Positions 51,744-60,165 of a DNA stretch of 64,000 nucleotides are shown here, piece by piece. This DNA comes from DASUPK01 sp963815045 (lineage in GTDB: Bacteria; Actinomycetota; Thermoleophilia; Solirubrobacterales; 70-9), in NCBI GenBank assembly GCA_963815045.1, contig CAWFET010000003.1, positions 682,001 through 746,000 on the forward strand, read 5' to 3'. The notes beneath the pieces are model-generated. The model was given only the letters and a program-made list of their open reading frames with translations, was not told the DNA's origin and did no database searches. A program made the position numbers and the translations under genes. Position 1 is the stretch's first letter. Every line of letters begins with the position of its first letter.

Positions 51744-52826
51744 ATGGCCCTCGACGACCGGTTGGACTTGTACGAGGTGAAGGCGCAATTCGAGCGCTTC
51801 ACCGAATGGCTGGACTTGGGCGAGATCGTTGCCGACCTGGGGTTCCTGCGGCGGGCGCGACGAACTCTGCTGCCCCTGCCGCTGATCGACCGACCCGCGC
51901 CGATTGACCCCTCGGCGCACCTGCAGCCGTTTCGCTCGCGACCGGTGCCGGAGCTTCAGGGCAAGAGGATCGGTTTGGTGGCTTCGGGGGGCGGCGGGGC
52001 GGCCGTGGCCGTCGCGGGGGTCAAACGTGCCTTCGAGGAGGCGGGAGTCGAACCGGCCGAGATCATCGGATGCTCCGGCGGCGCGATCTGGGGCTCGATG
52101 TGGGCGGCGGGGATGAGCTCCGACGAGATGACGGACTTCTCGCTCTCCTGGCGGCCGGAGGACTACCTGGACATTCAGTGGCTGAAGCTGCCGCGGTTCG
52201 CCCTTTCGGCGCTCAGAGGGTTCTCGGGGTTGGCGAAGGGGGAGGCGATCGAACGCCTCTTTGACACGCGGCTGACGAGGATGCCATGCGGGGAGACGCC
52301 GATTCCGATCACGACCATCGTCTACAACATGGACCTCGGCAGGGTCGAGTACTTCGGATCGAAGCGCACGCCGGAGGTCACCATCGGCCACCTCGTCCGA
52401 GTGGCGATCGCGCTGCCCCTGTTCATTGAGTCGGTTTCCGTACGCGGCCACCTCTATGTGGACGGGGGGATCATCGAGAACTGGCCGGCACAGCCGGCGA
52501 TCGAAGCCGGTGACCGCTTCGACCACGTGATCGGCGTCAACCTGATGCTGCCCAAGGGTTTCGAGCCCCGGGACATAAGCGGCTGGCCGGATAGGACCGG
52601 CGGCCTACTGCAGGCGAGCCGACAGCTGCAGCAGGGCTACCACCTCGAATTGGCGCGGCGGGCGAAGGACGAGCTGGGGGAGAAGCTGAAGCTGATCGAG
52701 CCGATCGACGAGGCGGAGATCCGGGGTGTCTCGTTCTACGACCTGTTCCTGGACCGGACACAGTGGCCGCGGTTGATCCAGCAGGGCTACGACTCGGCGA
52801 CACAGGTGCTGCAGGGCTTCCGCTGA
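51744..52826 (+). CDS. Patatin-like phospholipase
   Basis: A 360-residue lipid acyl hydrolase. The glycine-rich oxyanion loop is VASGGGGAAVAVAGV, the nucleophile elbow GCSGGA (Ser about residue 114) and the Asp of the Ser-Asp dyad is in DGGIIENWP. The N-terminal 70 residues are an extra helical region. A TAGGCT box (51729) lies nine bases before ATG. It starts a three-gene run for lipid breakdown. Confidence 0.9.
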   Translation: MALDDRLDLYEVKAQFERFTEWLDLGEIVADLGFLRRARRTLLPLPLIDRPAPIDPSAHLQPFRSRPVPELQGKRIGLVASGGGGAAVAVAGVKRAFEEAGVEPAEIIGCSGGAIWGSMWAAGMSSDEMTDFSLSWRPEDYLDIQWLKLPRFALSALRGFSGLAKGEAIERLFDTRLTRMPCGETPIPITTIVYNMDLGRVEYFGSKRTPEVTIGHLVRVAIALPLFIESVSVRGHLYVDGGIIENWPAQPAIEAGDRFDHVIGVNLMLPKGFEPRDISGWPDRTGGLLQASRQLQQGYHLELARRAKDELGEKLKLIEPIDEAEIRGVSFYDLFLDRTQWPRLIQQGYDSATQVLQGFR

Positions 52827-52867
52827 GCCCTGGGCGCGGCTGCGCTGAGGAGCTCCATACTCTGCGC

Positions 52868-54061
52868 ATGGCAGTTGTCGACGCCGAAGAGAGGCCGACA
52901 CCAGAGAGCCGCCCTCCAGCGGGGCTCACCGCCCTGATCGAGCGCTTCGACCCCGATGTGATCGACGTGCCCAGCGGCTCAGCGCGCATCCGCCTGGCCG
53001 TCGACGACGAGGCCGAATGGGACGCGGTAATCAATGACGGCGCGATCGAGTTGCAGGCGGCGAGCGACCGCGAGCCCGACGCCCTGTTGAGCGCCGACTG
53101 GGCAACCTGGGAGGAGATCGCGCGCGACGTGCGCGGTGGGATGGCCGCCTTCCGCGAGCGCCGCCTCAGCGTCCGCCAGAACCTGCACCTCGGCGTCGGT
53201 TTCCTTGCCGCCACCAGCGCCATAGCCGACGTGCGCCGGCTTCGCTTTGAATCCGTCCGCACCCGGCTCGGCAAGATCTCGACGCTCTCAGCGGGCGAGG
53301 GCGATCCCGTGATCTGCGTGCACGGGCTGGGGGCGACCAAGGCTTCATTCCTACCCACGGTCGCCGCGCTCGCCGACCACCATCGAATGATCGCGATGGA
53401 CCTGCCGGGGTTCGGCGATTCCGACAAGCCGCTCGGCGCCCCCTATGACGCTCCATACTTCGCTGGCGCAATCGAGGCTCTGCTCGACGAGCTGGAGATC
53501 GAGCGCGCCCACCTGATCGGCAACAGCATGGGCGGGCGCGTGGCGATCGAGATGGGGCTGCTGCGACCCGAGCGCACTGGGAGCATGGCCCTGCTCTGCC
53601 CGGCGCTTGCCTGGTTGCGAAGTCGCCGCTGGCGCTGGCTGCTCCAGGCACCACTTCCAATGCTCGGCCTGATCCAGCCGGCGCCGCGCGTGATCACCGA
53701 GCCGATCGTCCGCAACCTGGTCCCGGGTGGCAAGGACGGCTGGTCGGCCGCGGGCGTGGATGAGTTCCTGCGCTCCTACCTCACCCCGCGCGGTCGGGTC
53801 GCGTTCTACGAGGCCGCGCGGAACATCTATCTCGACGAGCCGCTCGGCGAAGGCGGCTTCTGGACTCGCCTCGCCCAGGTGTCGCCCCGGACGCTGTTCA
53901 TCTGGGGTCGCCATGATCAGGTCGTGCCGCTGGGCTTCAGGAAGCACGTCGAGCGGGTGCTTCCCGCGGCGCGTCACCTGGAGCTCGATTGCGGGCACGT
54001 GCCGCAGCTCGAGGCACCGAAGCAGACGCACGACGCGATCCGGGAGTTCTTCGCTCGATGA
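52868..54061 (+). CDS. SCP2-like domain fused to an alpha/beta hydrolase
   Basis: A 397-residue protein. The N-terminal 120 residues (VPSGSARIRLAVDDEAEWDAVIND, DALLSADWATWEEIARDVRGG) resemble SCP2 sterol-carrier domains. The rest is an alpha/beta hydrolase with VHGLGATKASF, GNSMGGRVAIEM (nucleophile Ser about residue 220), GRHDQVVPL and HVPQLEAP (His). It overlaps the GDPD gene by ATGA and follows the patatin gene by 41 bases, so the fused lipid-binding domain may hand lipids to the hydrolase. Confidence 0.85.
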   Translation: MAVVDAEERPTPESRPPAGLTALIERFDPDVIDVPSGSARIRLAVDDEAEWDAVINDGAIELQAASDREPDALLSADWATWEEIARDVRGGMAAFRERRLSVRQNLHLGVGFLAATSAIADVRRLRFESVRTRLGKISTLSAGEGDPVICVHGLGATKASFLPTVAALADHHRMIAMDLPGFGDSDKPLGAPYDAPYFAGAIEALLDELEIERAHLIGNSMGGRVAIEMGLLRPERTGSMALLCPALAWLRSRRWRWLLQAPLPMLGLIQPAPRVITEPIVRNLVPGGKDGWSAAGVDEFLRSYLTPRGRVAFYEAARNIYLDEPLGEGGFWTRLAQVSPRTLFIWGRHDQVVPLGFRKHVERVLPAARHLELDCGHVPQLEAPKQTHDAIREFFAR

Positions 54062-54714
54062 CCATCCTGATCGGTCACGGTGGTGCGAGCGCGATCGCTC
54101 CGGCGAACACGATCGCATCGTTTGACGCAGCCCGGCGGGCGGGTGTCGACATGATCGAGTTCGACGTCCGGCCGCGGGGATCGCGGTTGCTGGTGGCGCA
54201 CCTCGCCCCCCAGGCTCGCCGCCGCGGCTGCCTGTCCCTGGACGACGCCCTGGACCACCTCGCGCAGCCGTCCTTCTCGGGGATCGGGTTGAACGTGGAC
54301 GTCAAAGGCCGGGGCTGCGAATCGGCGATCGTGGCAATGCTCCGCGGGCACGGCCTGCTGGAGCGCTCCCTGATCTCTTCTCAGTCGGCGGACATCGTCG
54401 AAACGGTGCGGACGGTCGCTGCGAACGCTCGTACGGCGATCTCGATCGGCGGACGCATCTCTCGCCGCGCCAACCGCTGGCACCCTCGCCTCTGGCGTGA
54501 GCGGTTGCTGCACGAGCTCGCGGCCGGCCGCTTCGGCGATGTGATGCTGCACCACAGGCTCGTGGAAGCCGAGATCGCGGATGCCATCGGGCGACTCGGT
54601 CGCCGGCTGTTCGCCTGGACCGTCGACGAGCCGGCGCTGTTCGCGAGGGTCGCCGATCTCGGCGTCGCCGGTGTGGCGACGAATGACCCGGCGCGCCTCC
54701 GGGCGCCCCATTGA
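54058..54714 (+). CDS. Glycerophosphodiester phosphodiesterase (GDPD)
   Basis: A 218-residue TIM-barrel enzyme that hydrolyses glycerophosphodiesters to glycerol-3-phosphate and an alcohol. It has GHGGASAIAPANTIASF (His and Asn of the active site), IEFDVRPR (Glu, Asp) and DVKGRG. The usual H-R-G start is H-G-G here. WTVDEPALF and ATNDPARL close the barrel. ATG 54058 overlaps the preceding stop. It would follow on phospholipase action. Confidence 0.88.
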   Translation: MTILIGHGGASAIAPANTIASFDAARRAGVDMIEFDVRPRGSRLLVAHLAPQARRRGCLSLDDALDHLAQPSFSGIGLNVDVKGRGCESAIVAMLRGHGLLERSLISSQSADIVETVRTVAANARTAISIGGRISRRANRWHPRLWRERLLHELAAGRFGDVMLHHRLVEAEIADAIGRLGRRLFAWTVDEPALFARVADLGVAGVATNDPARLRAPH

Positions 54715-54810
54715 TAGGGCAGCTTGCCGGACCCCGCCCATGCAACGCGGTTGTTTCTCGGGGCCGGCCCTAGAGCCTGAGCTTCGCCGGTTTGCCGGGG
54801 GGCGCCTGGT

Positions 54811-54843
54811 CGTAGCGAGAAACGGATCGGGCCCCCGCTGCTT
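54811..54843 (+). repeat. Decayed tRNA-fMet-like repeat, copy 1
   Basis: A 33-bp sequence, CGTAGCGAGAAACGG then ATCGGGCCCCCGCTGCTT, almost identical to 56921-56953. It lines up with the T-arm and acceptor of the tRNA (CGCCCCCGCT). A terminator-like hairpin GAGCCCTCCT/GGGAGGGCTTTC follows. Confidence 0.55.
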
Positions 54844-54857
54844 CGCTACCACCAGTG

Positions 54858-54880
54858 AGCCCTCCTCCGGGAGGGCTTTC
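54858..54880 (+). terminator. Intrinsic terminator
   Basis: AGCCCTCC-TCC-GGGAGGGCT, then TTCTGCTTC. It would end transcription of the lipid operon. Confidence 0.65.
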
Positions 54881-55007
54881 TGCTTCTCGAAAGCGTCCGC
54901 GACGCTACGACCCTTCATCACTCGGATCGGGTGGTCAAGTCGTCCGTCGGTCCGAGATAGCCTCCGAGCCGATCGCCCGCCTGAACCTCAACAGCGTGAG
55001 CTCTTGA

Positions 55008-56264
55008 ATGGAGTGGTCGCTGGCAATCGTCGCGGCGGCGGTCCTGGCGGTGGCGTCGGTCTCCGGGCGGATCGCCGGTACGCCCGTGACCCCGGCGATC
55101 CTCTTCGTCGCCATCGGCGTCGTCGTCGGCCCGAGGGTGCTTGGAGAAGTCGATCTCTCGAGTTCTGGCTCGACGGTCCGAGCTCTCGCCGAGGCCACCC
55201 TGGCCCTGGTGCTCTTCTCCGACGCCTCGCGGATCAACCTGAGCCAGCTGCGGCGCGACGAGAACGTTCCGGTGCGTCTGCTCGGGATCGGGCTCCCGCT
55301 GACGATCGTGCTCGGTGCTCTGGCGGCCACAGCGATCTTCGGGCAGATCAGCATCGAGGAGGCGGTGATCATCGGCGTGGTGCTGGCACCGACCGATGCC
55401 GCACTCGGCCAGGCCGTCGTGACGAACAAACGGGTGCCGGCGCGCATCCGCCAAGGCCTCAACGTCGAGAGCGGGCTCAATGACGGGATCTGCGTGCCGC
55501 TGCTCTTTATCGCGGTGGCTGCCGCGGATGTTCACTCCGAGCTCGCGGGCGGCCGTTCAGCCGGGACGCTCGTGTTCGAGGAGATCGGCTACGGGATCGT
55601 CGGCGGCGTCGCCGCCGGGTTGTTGATTGCGGCGATCATCCGTTTCGCCGGGCCGCGCAAGCTGATCACCGGAGCATGGCTGCAGGTGATCCCGGCCGCC
55701 GGCGCTGCACTGGCCTACGGCATCGCGGCAGGCCTGGACGGATCGGGCTTCATTGCGGCCTTCGTCGCTGGAGGTGTGTTCGGCGGAGTACTCGGTCGCG
55801 ATCCGGCGGACGTGAATCGCCTGGTCGACGAGGTCGGAGGCGTGCTCAACGGCATCACCTTCCTCTTCTTCGGCGCCATCCTGCTCGGGCCGGCGCTCGG
55901 CCACCTGAGCTGGGAGCTCGCCCTCTACGCGCTCCTCAGCCTCACGATCGTGCGCATGCTGCCGGTGGCGATCGCGATGCTCGGTACCCGAGCCAGCCCG
56001 GCGACTCTGGCGTTCATGGGCTGGTTCGGGCCGCGCGGGCTCGCCTCGATCGTCTTCGCGGTGATCGTGGTCGAAGAGTCGCAGCTGCCACACCAGCAGA
56101 CGATCCTGCTGGCGATCTACCTGACAGTCGGCCTCTCCATCCTCCTCCACGGTGCCACGGCCGCGCCCCTGGCCGACCGCTACGGGCGTTGGTACCAAGC
56201 CCACCCCCGAGAGACCCAGCCCTCGATGGAAGGCGCGCCCGCAACGGTGACCCGGCCGCGCTGA
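55008..56264 (+). CDS. Na+/H+ antiporter (NhaP/CPA1-type)
   Basis: A 418-residue membrane protein with about 12 helices. The exchanger signature is VLAPTDAALGQAVV and NVESGLNDGICVPLLF (Asn-Asp of the ion site). No cytosolic regulatory domain. MGWFGPRGLASIVFAVIV is the usual late motif. The gene is alone, flanked by att-like repeats, so probably accessory. Confidence 0.9.
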   Translation: MEWSLAIVAAAVLAVASVSGRIAGTPVTPAILFVAIGVVVGPRVLGEVDLSSSGSTVRALAEATLALVLFSDASRINLSQLRRDENVPVRLLGIGLPLTIVLGALAATAIFGQISIEEAVIIGVVLAPTDAALGQAVVTNKRVPARIRQGLNVESGLNDGICVPLLFIAVAAADVHSELAGGRSAGTLVFEEIGYGIVGGVAAGLLIAAIIRFAGPRKLITGAWLQVIPAAGAALAYGIAAGLDGSGFIAAFVAGGVFGGVLGRDPADVNRLVDEVGGVLNGITFLFFGAILLGPALGHLSWELALYALLSLTIVRMLPVAIAMLGTRASPATLAFMGWFGPRGLASIVFAVIVVEESQLPHQQTILLAIYLTVGLSILLHGATAAPLADRYGRWYQAHPRETQPSMEGAPATVTRPR

Positions 56265-56282
56265 AAACCAGCGTCCTCAGCC

Positions 56283-56549
56283 CTAACCCAGCAGCTTCGC
56301 CTTCTCGCGCTCGAACTCCTCGTCTGAGAGGACGTTCTGCTCGTGAAGTTCACCGAGCTGCTTGAGCTGATCCAGAACCTCAGGCGTCATCCCGCTCGCC
56401 GCTGGCTCGGCTGGAGAGGATTGCTCTGGAGCTGCTGCCTGCTCCTGCTCGGCTTGCTTCGCGTCGTGGTGTTTCTTGGCGGCAACAGCCGCCCCTCCGA
56501 CCACGGCTGCGCGTCGCCTTCGCTGGCGTCTATCGCTTCCGAGTGGCAT
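56283..56549 (-). CDS. SHOCT-domain small protein
   Basis: An 88-residue protein. The C-terminal 30 residues, LDQLKQLGELHEQNVLSDEEFEREKAKLLG, are a SHOCT oligomerisation domain. Before it lies an Ala/Glu-rich linker and a short hydrophobic VVGGAAVAA. It is co-directional with the next gene, 2 bases downstream of its stop. Function unknown. Confidence 0.85.
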   Translation of the reverse strand: MPLGSDRRQRRRRAAVVGGAAVAAKKHHDAKQAEQEQAAAPEQSSPAEPAASGMTPEVLDQLKQLGELHEQNVLSDEEFEREKAKLLG

Positions 56550-56551
56550 GG

Positions 56552-56740
56552 CTACGCCGTTCTCGGCGCGCCGGTGCGGTCCTGAACCATGTACGCCATC
56601 AGCAGCGCCAGGGGGAAGAAGACCAGGCTGAAGACGAAGTAGCCAAGGAAGCTATGGCCCTTACGGCCAGCAACTCGGGCCGGCCAAAATGCGATTGCGA
56701 TCCAGATGATCGCCACGATGATCCAGCCGATGGTGCTCAT
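56552..56740 (-). CDS. Small two-helix membrane protein
   Basis: A 62-residue protein: an N-terminal membrane helix (STIGWIIVAIIWIAIAFW), then VAGRKGHSFLGYFVFSLVFFPLALLMAYMV as the second. The G-R-K-G-H-S/R-F motif is common in small membrane proteins next to SHOCT proteins. ATG 56740 is used; the longer frame to 56887 has no membrane signal. Operon with the SHOCT gene. Confidence 0.78.
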   Translation of the reverse strand: MSTIGWIIVAIIWIAIAFWPARVAGRKGHSFLGYFVFSLVFFPLALLMAYMVQDRTGAPRTA

Positions 56741-56920
56741 TGCGAAACTCCGATCTCGGGGACCTCGTGCCGAAACAGCGGATCTCCCGGTTGGGGTGAT
56801 GTCCAAGTCACACCTTCCGCTTCGTCGAGGCACAAGGCATCGGCTCGCCCCACTGGATCTGTCTGGGGGTTCACCACCTAGGCGCAACCCCTTTCCTGCC
56901 TGGAGGCTGGCCTGCGGCGT

Positions 56921-56980
56921 CGTAGCGAGAAACGGATCGCGCCCCCGCTACTTCCGAGAGGCCCGCTCAGGCGGGCCTCT
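56921..56980 (+). repeat. Decayed tRNA-fMet-like repeat, copy 2, with terminator
   Basis: The 33-bp repeat (56921-56953) ends in GCCCCCGCTACTT and is followed by GAGAGGCCCGC/GCGGGCCTCTC, a close relative of the tRNA-fMet terminator. Confidence 0.6.
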
Positions 56981-57412
56981 CTATTTCGCGGTTTTGCCCT
57001 TCGCGCCCGTCTTGGTGCCCTTCGCGCCCGTCTTGGTGCCCTTTGCCTGGGCCTTAGTGCCCTTCGCGCGGGTCTTGGTCGTGCTCTTCGCCCGGGCCGA
57101 CGCACCCTTGGCCGTTGTGCCCTTCGCTCGGGATGACGCCGGCTCCTCGGTCAGTGCCTTCTGGAGCGCGCGCATGTCGGCCGAGAGCGTACGACTCATC
57201 TTGCGCACATCCCGGCGCTGATCCTTCAGGAGCTGTTGGACATTGCGGACCATGTCGCGGCTGCCCCGGCCCAGATCCTTCTGCAGCTCGGCCAGCGCCT
57301 TCTGGACCTGATCGAGCGAACCGCCCGCACGCTTCAGCGCATCCTCCGCCCGCTTCTTCGTCGCATCAGCCGACGCACGTACGCGCTCGGGCGTCTTCTT
57401 CCTTGCTGGCAT
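56981..57412 (-). CDS. Histone H1-like Lys/Ala-rich protein
   Basis: A 143-residue protein. The first 95 residues are an amphipathic helical region (DQVQKALAELQKDLGRGSRDMVRNVQQLLKD in shorter units). The last 50 residues are tandem AKGTK/TGAKG repeats, like the DNA-binding tails of bacterial histone H1-like and HupB proteins. Probably binds DNA. It is transcribed towards the att remnant. Confidence 0.8.
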   Translation of the reverse strand: MPARKKTPERVRASADATKKRAEDALKRAGGSLDQVQKALAELQKDLGRGSRDMVRNVQQLLKDQRRDVRKMSRTLSADMRALQKALTEEPASSRAKGTTAKGASARAKSTTKTRAKGTKAQAKGTKTGAKGTKTGAKGKTAK

Positions 57413-57469
57413 GGGTGCTCCTCGCCTTGGGAACTACACGAGTCTACGGCGGCCACACGACGACCTGAA

Positions 57470-57491
57470 AAGGCCGCCGCAGCGGCCCTTT
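57470..57491 (-). terminator. Intrinsic terminator of the methyltransferase gene
   Basis: On the minus strand AAAGGGCCGC-tgcg-GCGGCCTTTT forms a stem followed by T-rich sequence, directly after the stop at 57492. Confidence 0.7.
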
Positions 57492-58271
57492 CTAATCCTG
57501 GCGTCCCAGGAACTCCGACTCGAGCACCAGGTCCTTGAGCAGCGATTGGTACTCGACGTGGGTTTCGTGTTCGCTCGTCCGCCAGGTGCGTCCTTCCTCG
57601 GTCTGCATGAACTCGCGGTAGTCGGGAGCTCCAGGCTGCCTGATGTTGTCGGCGACGACCACCGAGCCGACATGCAGCCAGCTCTGGTCCAGGATCCGCC
57701 CGAGGTCGGGCAGATAGGCAGACTTGTCGTGATCAATGAAGACGAAGTCGAGCGAACCTGTGTCGAAGCCGTGCTCAGACTTGAGCCTTGCGATCGTCTT
57801 GTCCCCATCGCCCAGCGTCCCGACGAGCACAGTCAGCCGATCGCCGATGCCGGCGTGGTCCCAGATACGGCGTGCGATCGCAGCGTTTTCGGCGTTGAAC
57901 TCGATGGATACGAGCCGCGCCCCTTCTGACATGACGCGGGCCGAGCGCAGGGCGCTGTAGCCGCAGTATGTCCCCAGCTCGAGCAGCCGGTGCGGCTGGG
58001 TCCTCCGGATCGCCGCGTCCAGGATCTCGCCCTTCTCGTCGCCGACATTGATCAGGAACTTGTGGTGATACGCGAAGTCATCGACGACGCGGATCACATC
58101 GTCGATGTCGCCCTGACAAGCCTCGGCCTCGACGTACCTCGCAAGCGCCAGCTCCCGCCCGTCGCCCACCTGCCAATCGCTCTCCAGGCGCCGCCTGCCC
58201 AACAACATGCGCACTATCGACCAGCGCAGGAACGGAAGTCGCTTCCCCCCAAGCTCGGATAGGTGCGTCAT
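57492..58271 (-). CDS. Catechol O-methyltransferase-like SAM methyltransferase
   Basis: A 259-residue class I methyltransferase close to mammalian COMT: LLELGTYCGYSALRSARVM is the SAM motif, SIEFNAENAAIARRIWDHAGI follows and FVFIDHDKSAYLPDL has the metal-binding Asp. VADNIRQPGAPDYREFM includes the second metal ligand region. It probably methylates catechols. ATG 58271 fits the fold; the upstream frame to 58382 has no support. Confidence 0.88.
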   Translation of the reverse strand: MTHLSELGGKRLPFLRWSIVRMLLGRRRLESDWQVGDGRELALARYVEAEACQGDIDDVIRVVDDFAYHHKFLINVGDEKGEILDAAIRRTQPHRLLELGTYCGYSALRSARVMSEGARLVSIEFNAENAAIARRIWDHAGIGDRLTVLVGTLGDGDKTIARLKSEHGFDTGSLDFVFIDHDKSAYLPDLGRILDQSWLHVGSVVVADNIRQPGAPDYREFMQTEEGRTWRTSEHETHVEYQSLLKDLVLESEFLGRQD

Positions 58272-58474
58272 CGCTGTGCGTAGTGGCAGAACTCGAGGCC
58301 AAGGGGCTCTGCCGGACGGCGATCGAAGAACACGGAAGTGACCCCCGAGGCGGGATTGGTGCTGGCTGATTCGCACGTCCACCTAACGGTACGCCGCCGG
58401 GACGTGCGAAACCCATTCGAAGGCCTAACGCTTGTTTGGCCAAGCCCTAACCCGCGACGAGGAGGATGCGTGGC

Positions 58475-58702
58475 ATGAAGAACGACATTCGAAGCAGACG
58501 CATCTCTCGGCTCGCGGCCGCCCTGCTCTCGGCAGCGGTGCTCGGCTCCGCGCTGGCGCCCGCAGGAATCGCAGCCAGCCAGGCAAACGATGGAGTCCGG
58601 GCGAAGGTGAGTTCCCGAGCCGACGACAAGTGCCGGCAGATCAAGAACAAGAAGAAGCGCAAACAGTGCATCGCCAAGCATGAGGGCGCCAACCACCACT
58701 GA
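58475..58702 (+). CDS. Small secreted Lys-rich protein
   Basis: A 75-residue protein. A basic start and a hydrophobic stretch (ISRLAAALLSAAVLGSALAPAG) form a signal peptide; the mature part is short, with DDKCRQIKNKKKRKQCIAKHEG including two Cys. GAGGAGG lies nine bases upstream of ATG 58475, better spaced than for ATG 58466. It resembles the basic tail of the 40879 protein. Confidence 0.7.
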   Translation: MKNDIRSRRISRLAAALLSAAVLGSALAPAGIAASQANDGVRAKVSSRADDKCRQIKNKKKRKQCIAKHEGANHH

Positions 58703-58834
58703 GCCGCTCGTCGGCTGAGCCAGTCCAATCCCGCCGCTTGGGGAAAGGCGGCTGACGCGGGCCCTTTCGCCTTGGGTCACATGAACGCGCCGGAAGTGTG
58801 AGGCTGTCCGGCGCAGTCCTACCCAAGGAGAGAA

Positions 58835-59053
58835 ATGGCAGACAGCGTCTATCGAGTCACCGAAGTGGTCGGCGTCAGCTCCGACTCGTGGGAGCAGGCG
58901 ACGAAGAACGCCGTTGAGAAGGTCAGCGAGACCGTGCGCGACCTGCGGATCGCCGAGGTTGTTCGCCAGGACGTGACGATCGACGACGGAAAGGTTTCCG
59001 AGTTTCGCATTCGGCTGGGGGTCTCATTCAAGTACGACGCGGGCGGTTCTTGA
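58835..59053 (+). CDS. Dodecin
   Basis: A 72-residue flavin-storage protein. The family sequence VYRVTEVVGVSSDSWEQATKNAVEKVSETVRDLR is complete and includes the flavin-stacking Trp. It assembles into a hollow 12-mer binding riboflavin or FMN. AAGGAGAG lies just before ATG 58835. Confidence 0.93.
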   Translation: MADSVYRVTEVVGVSSDSWEQATKNAVEKVSETVRDLRIAEVVRQDVTIDDGKVSEFRIRLGVSFKYDAGGS

Positions 59054-59072
59054 GGCCTGAACCGAAAGGGTT

Positions 59073-59125
59073 CTCATAACCCGAGACTTCGAAGGGCCCG
59101 GAGAAATCCGGGCCTTTCGAAGGGC
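59073..59125 (+). repeat. Last tRNA-fMet end remnant
   Basis: CTCATAACCCGA (59073-59084) is followed directly by GGCCCGGAGAAATCCGGGCC and TTTC, a hairpin like that behind attR. The rest of the tRNA sequence is gone. It closes the accessory region. Confidence 0.6.
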
Positions 59126-59219
59126 CCCCATGCAGAGCGTCCTTGGTGTGCGGATTCTTCCCGATACCTTCCCGGCAATGCCAGGGCTGGAGGGCGGTCA
59201 ATCAGTGGAGGACCGGGCG

Positions 59220-60083
59220 ATGCCGCTGATCGGGGGGCGGCGCTTCTGGGTGTACGCCGCTCAGCCCGGTCCCGGCGAGCCGGAAGGCGAGGAGCTCTTC
59301 AACGCCGCGTTCGATCAGCTCAACGATCGCTACCTGGAGGATCGCTCTGGACCGATCGGCCTCTGCGTCCCGGTCTCGGACATCGAGTTGATGCGCCGCC
59401 GGCCGGAGGCGATCTGGTCGGAGACCGGGCTGCTCTACGCGGGCACGGGACGCCAGGCAGAGTCGCCGATGGACACGAGGCCGGCCGGCACACAGCTCCG
59501 GATTCGCTACTTCTACGACGCCACGATCGGACCGGGGCTCGAGAACTCGCCGGCGATCGCCCAGTCCGAGGCCGTGGATTACTCGTTGCCGCCGGGCTAC
59601 CGCCTGGTCCCGCTGGCGGAGACCGATGCCGCCGGGCCTGAGGACGTGATCGAGCTCTGGCGGCGTGAGTCGGCCCTCCCGGATCCTCAGGAGGCCGACC
59701 GGCGGGTATCCGAGGTGCAGATCGTGGCGCTCGACCCGAACGATCGGGTCGCGGCCGTCTCGACGGCTTTCGTGGAGCCGTATGGGCAGCTGGGGATGAA
59801 CGTCTGGAACCTTCGCGGCTTCGTCGCCACTGAGCACCGCATGGGGAACCTGGCGACGCGGATCCTCTGGGCCACTCGCGACCACCTTCGGGAGCTCTAC
59901 TCGAGCGGGCGCGACAGGAGAGCATCCGCGGTGATCGTCGTGGTCCAGAACGAGCTGCTGATGACCTATTTCAACCGCGCGTTCTGGGTCTATTCCGACT
60001 TCTTCTACGTCGGCGACTCGGCGCAGGGCGCACACATTCGGGTCCACTACTTCCCCGGAGCCGAGGCACCACCACCGCAATGA
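59220..60083 (+). CDS. Hypothetical protein with GNAT-like C-terminal half
   Basis: A 287-residue protein not assigned to a family. The C-terminal part reads VSEVQIVALDPNDRVAAVSTAFVEPYGQLGMNVWNLRGFVATEHRMGNLATRIL in shorter segments, typical of GNAT strands 2-4 and the CoA loop. The N-terminus has a second alpha/beta region. GGAGG lies about nine bases before ATG 59220. The longer frame from 59130 has no ribosome site. Confidence 0.65.
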   Translation: MPLIGGRRFWVYAAQPGPGEPEGEELFNAAFDQLNDRYLEDRSGPIGLCVPVSDIELMRRRPEAIWSETGLLYAGTGRQAESPMDTRPAGTQLRIRYFYDATIGPGLENSPAIAQSEAVDYSLPPGYRLVPLAETDAAGPEDVIELWRRESALPDPQEADRRVSEVQIVALDPNDRVAAVSTAFVEPYGQLGMNVWNLRGFVATEHRMGNLATRILWATRDHLRELYSSGRDRRASAVIVVVQNELLMTYFNRAFWVYSDFFYVGDSAQGAHIRVHYFPGAEAPPPQ

Positions 60084-60165
60084 GCGTCGGGAGTTCGCAC
60101 CCCGGTAATTGGGAAGTCGTCCCACCGGGACGGAGCTAGGCTCCGGTCATCGCAGGGTGGGAGCC

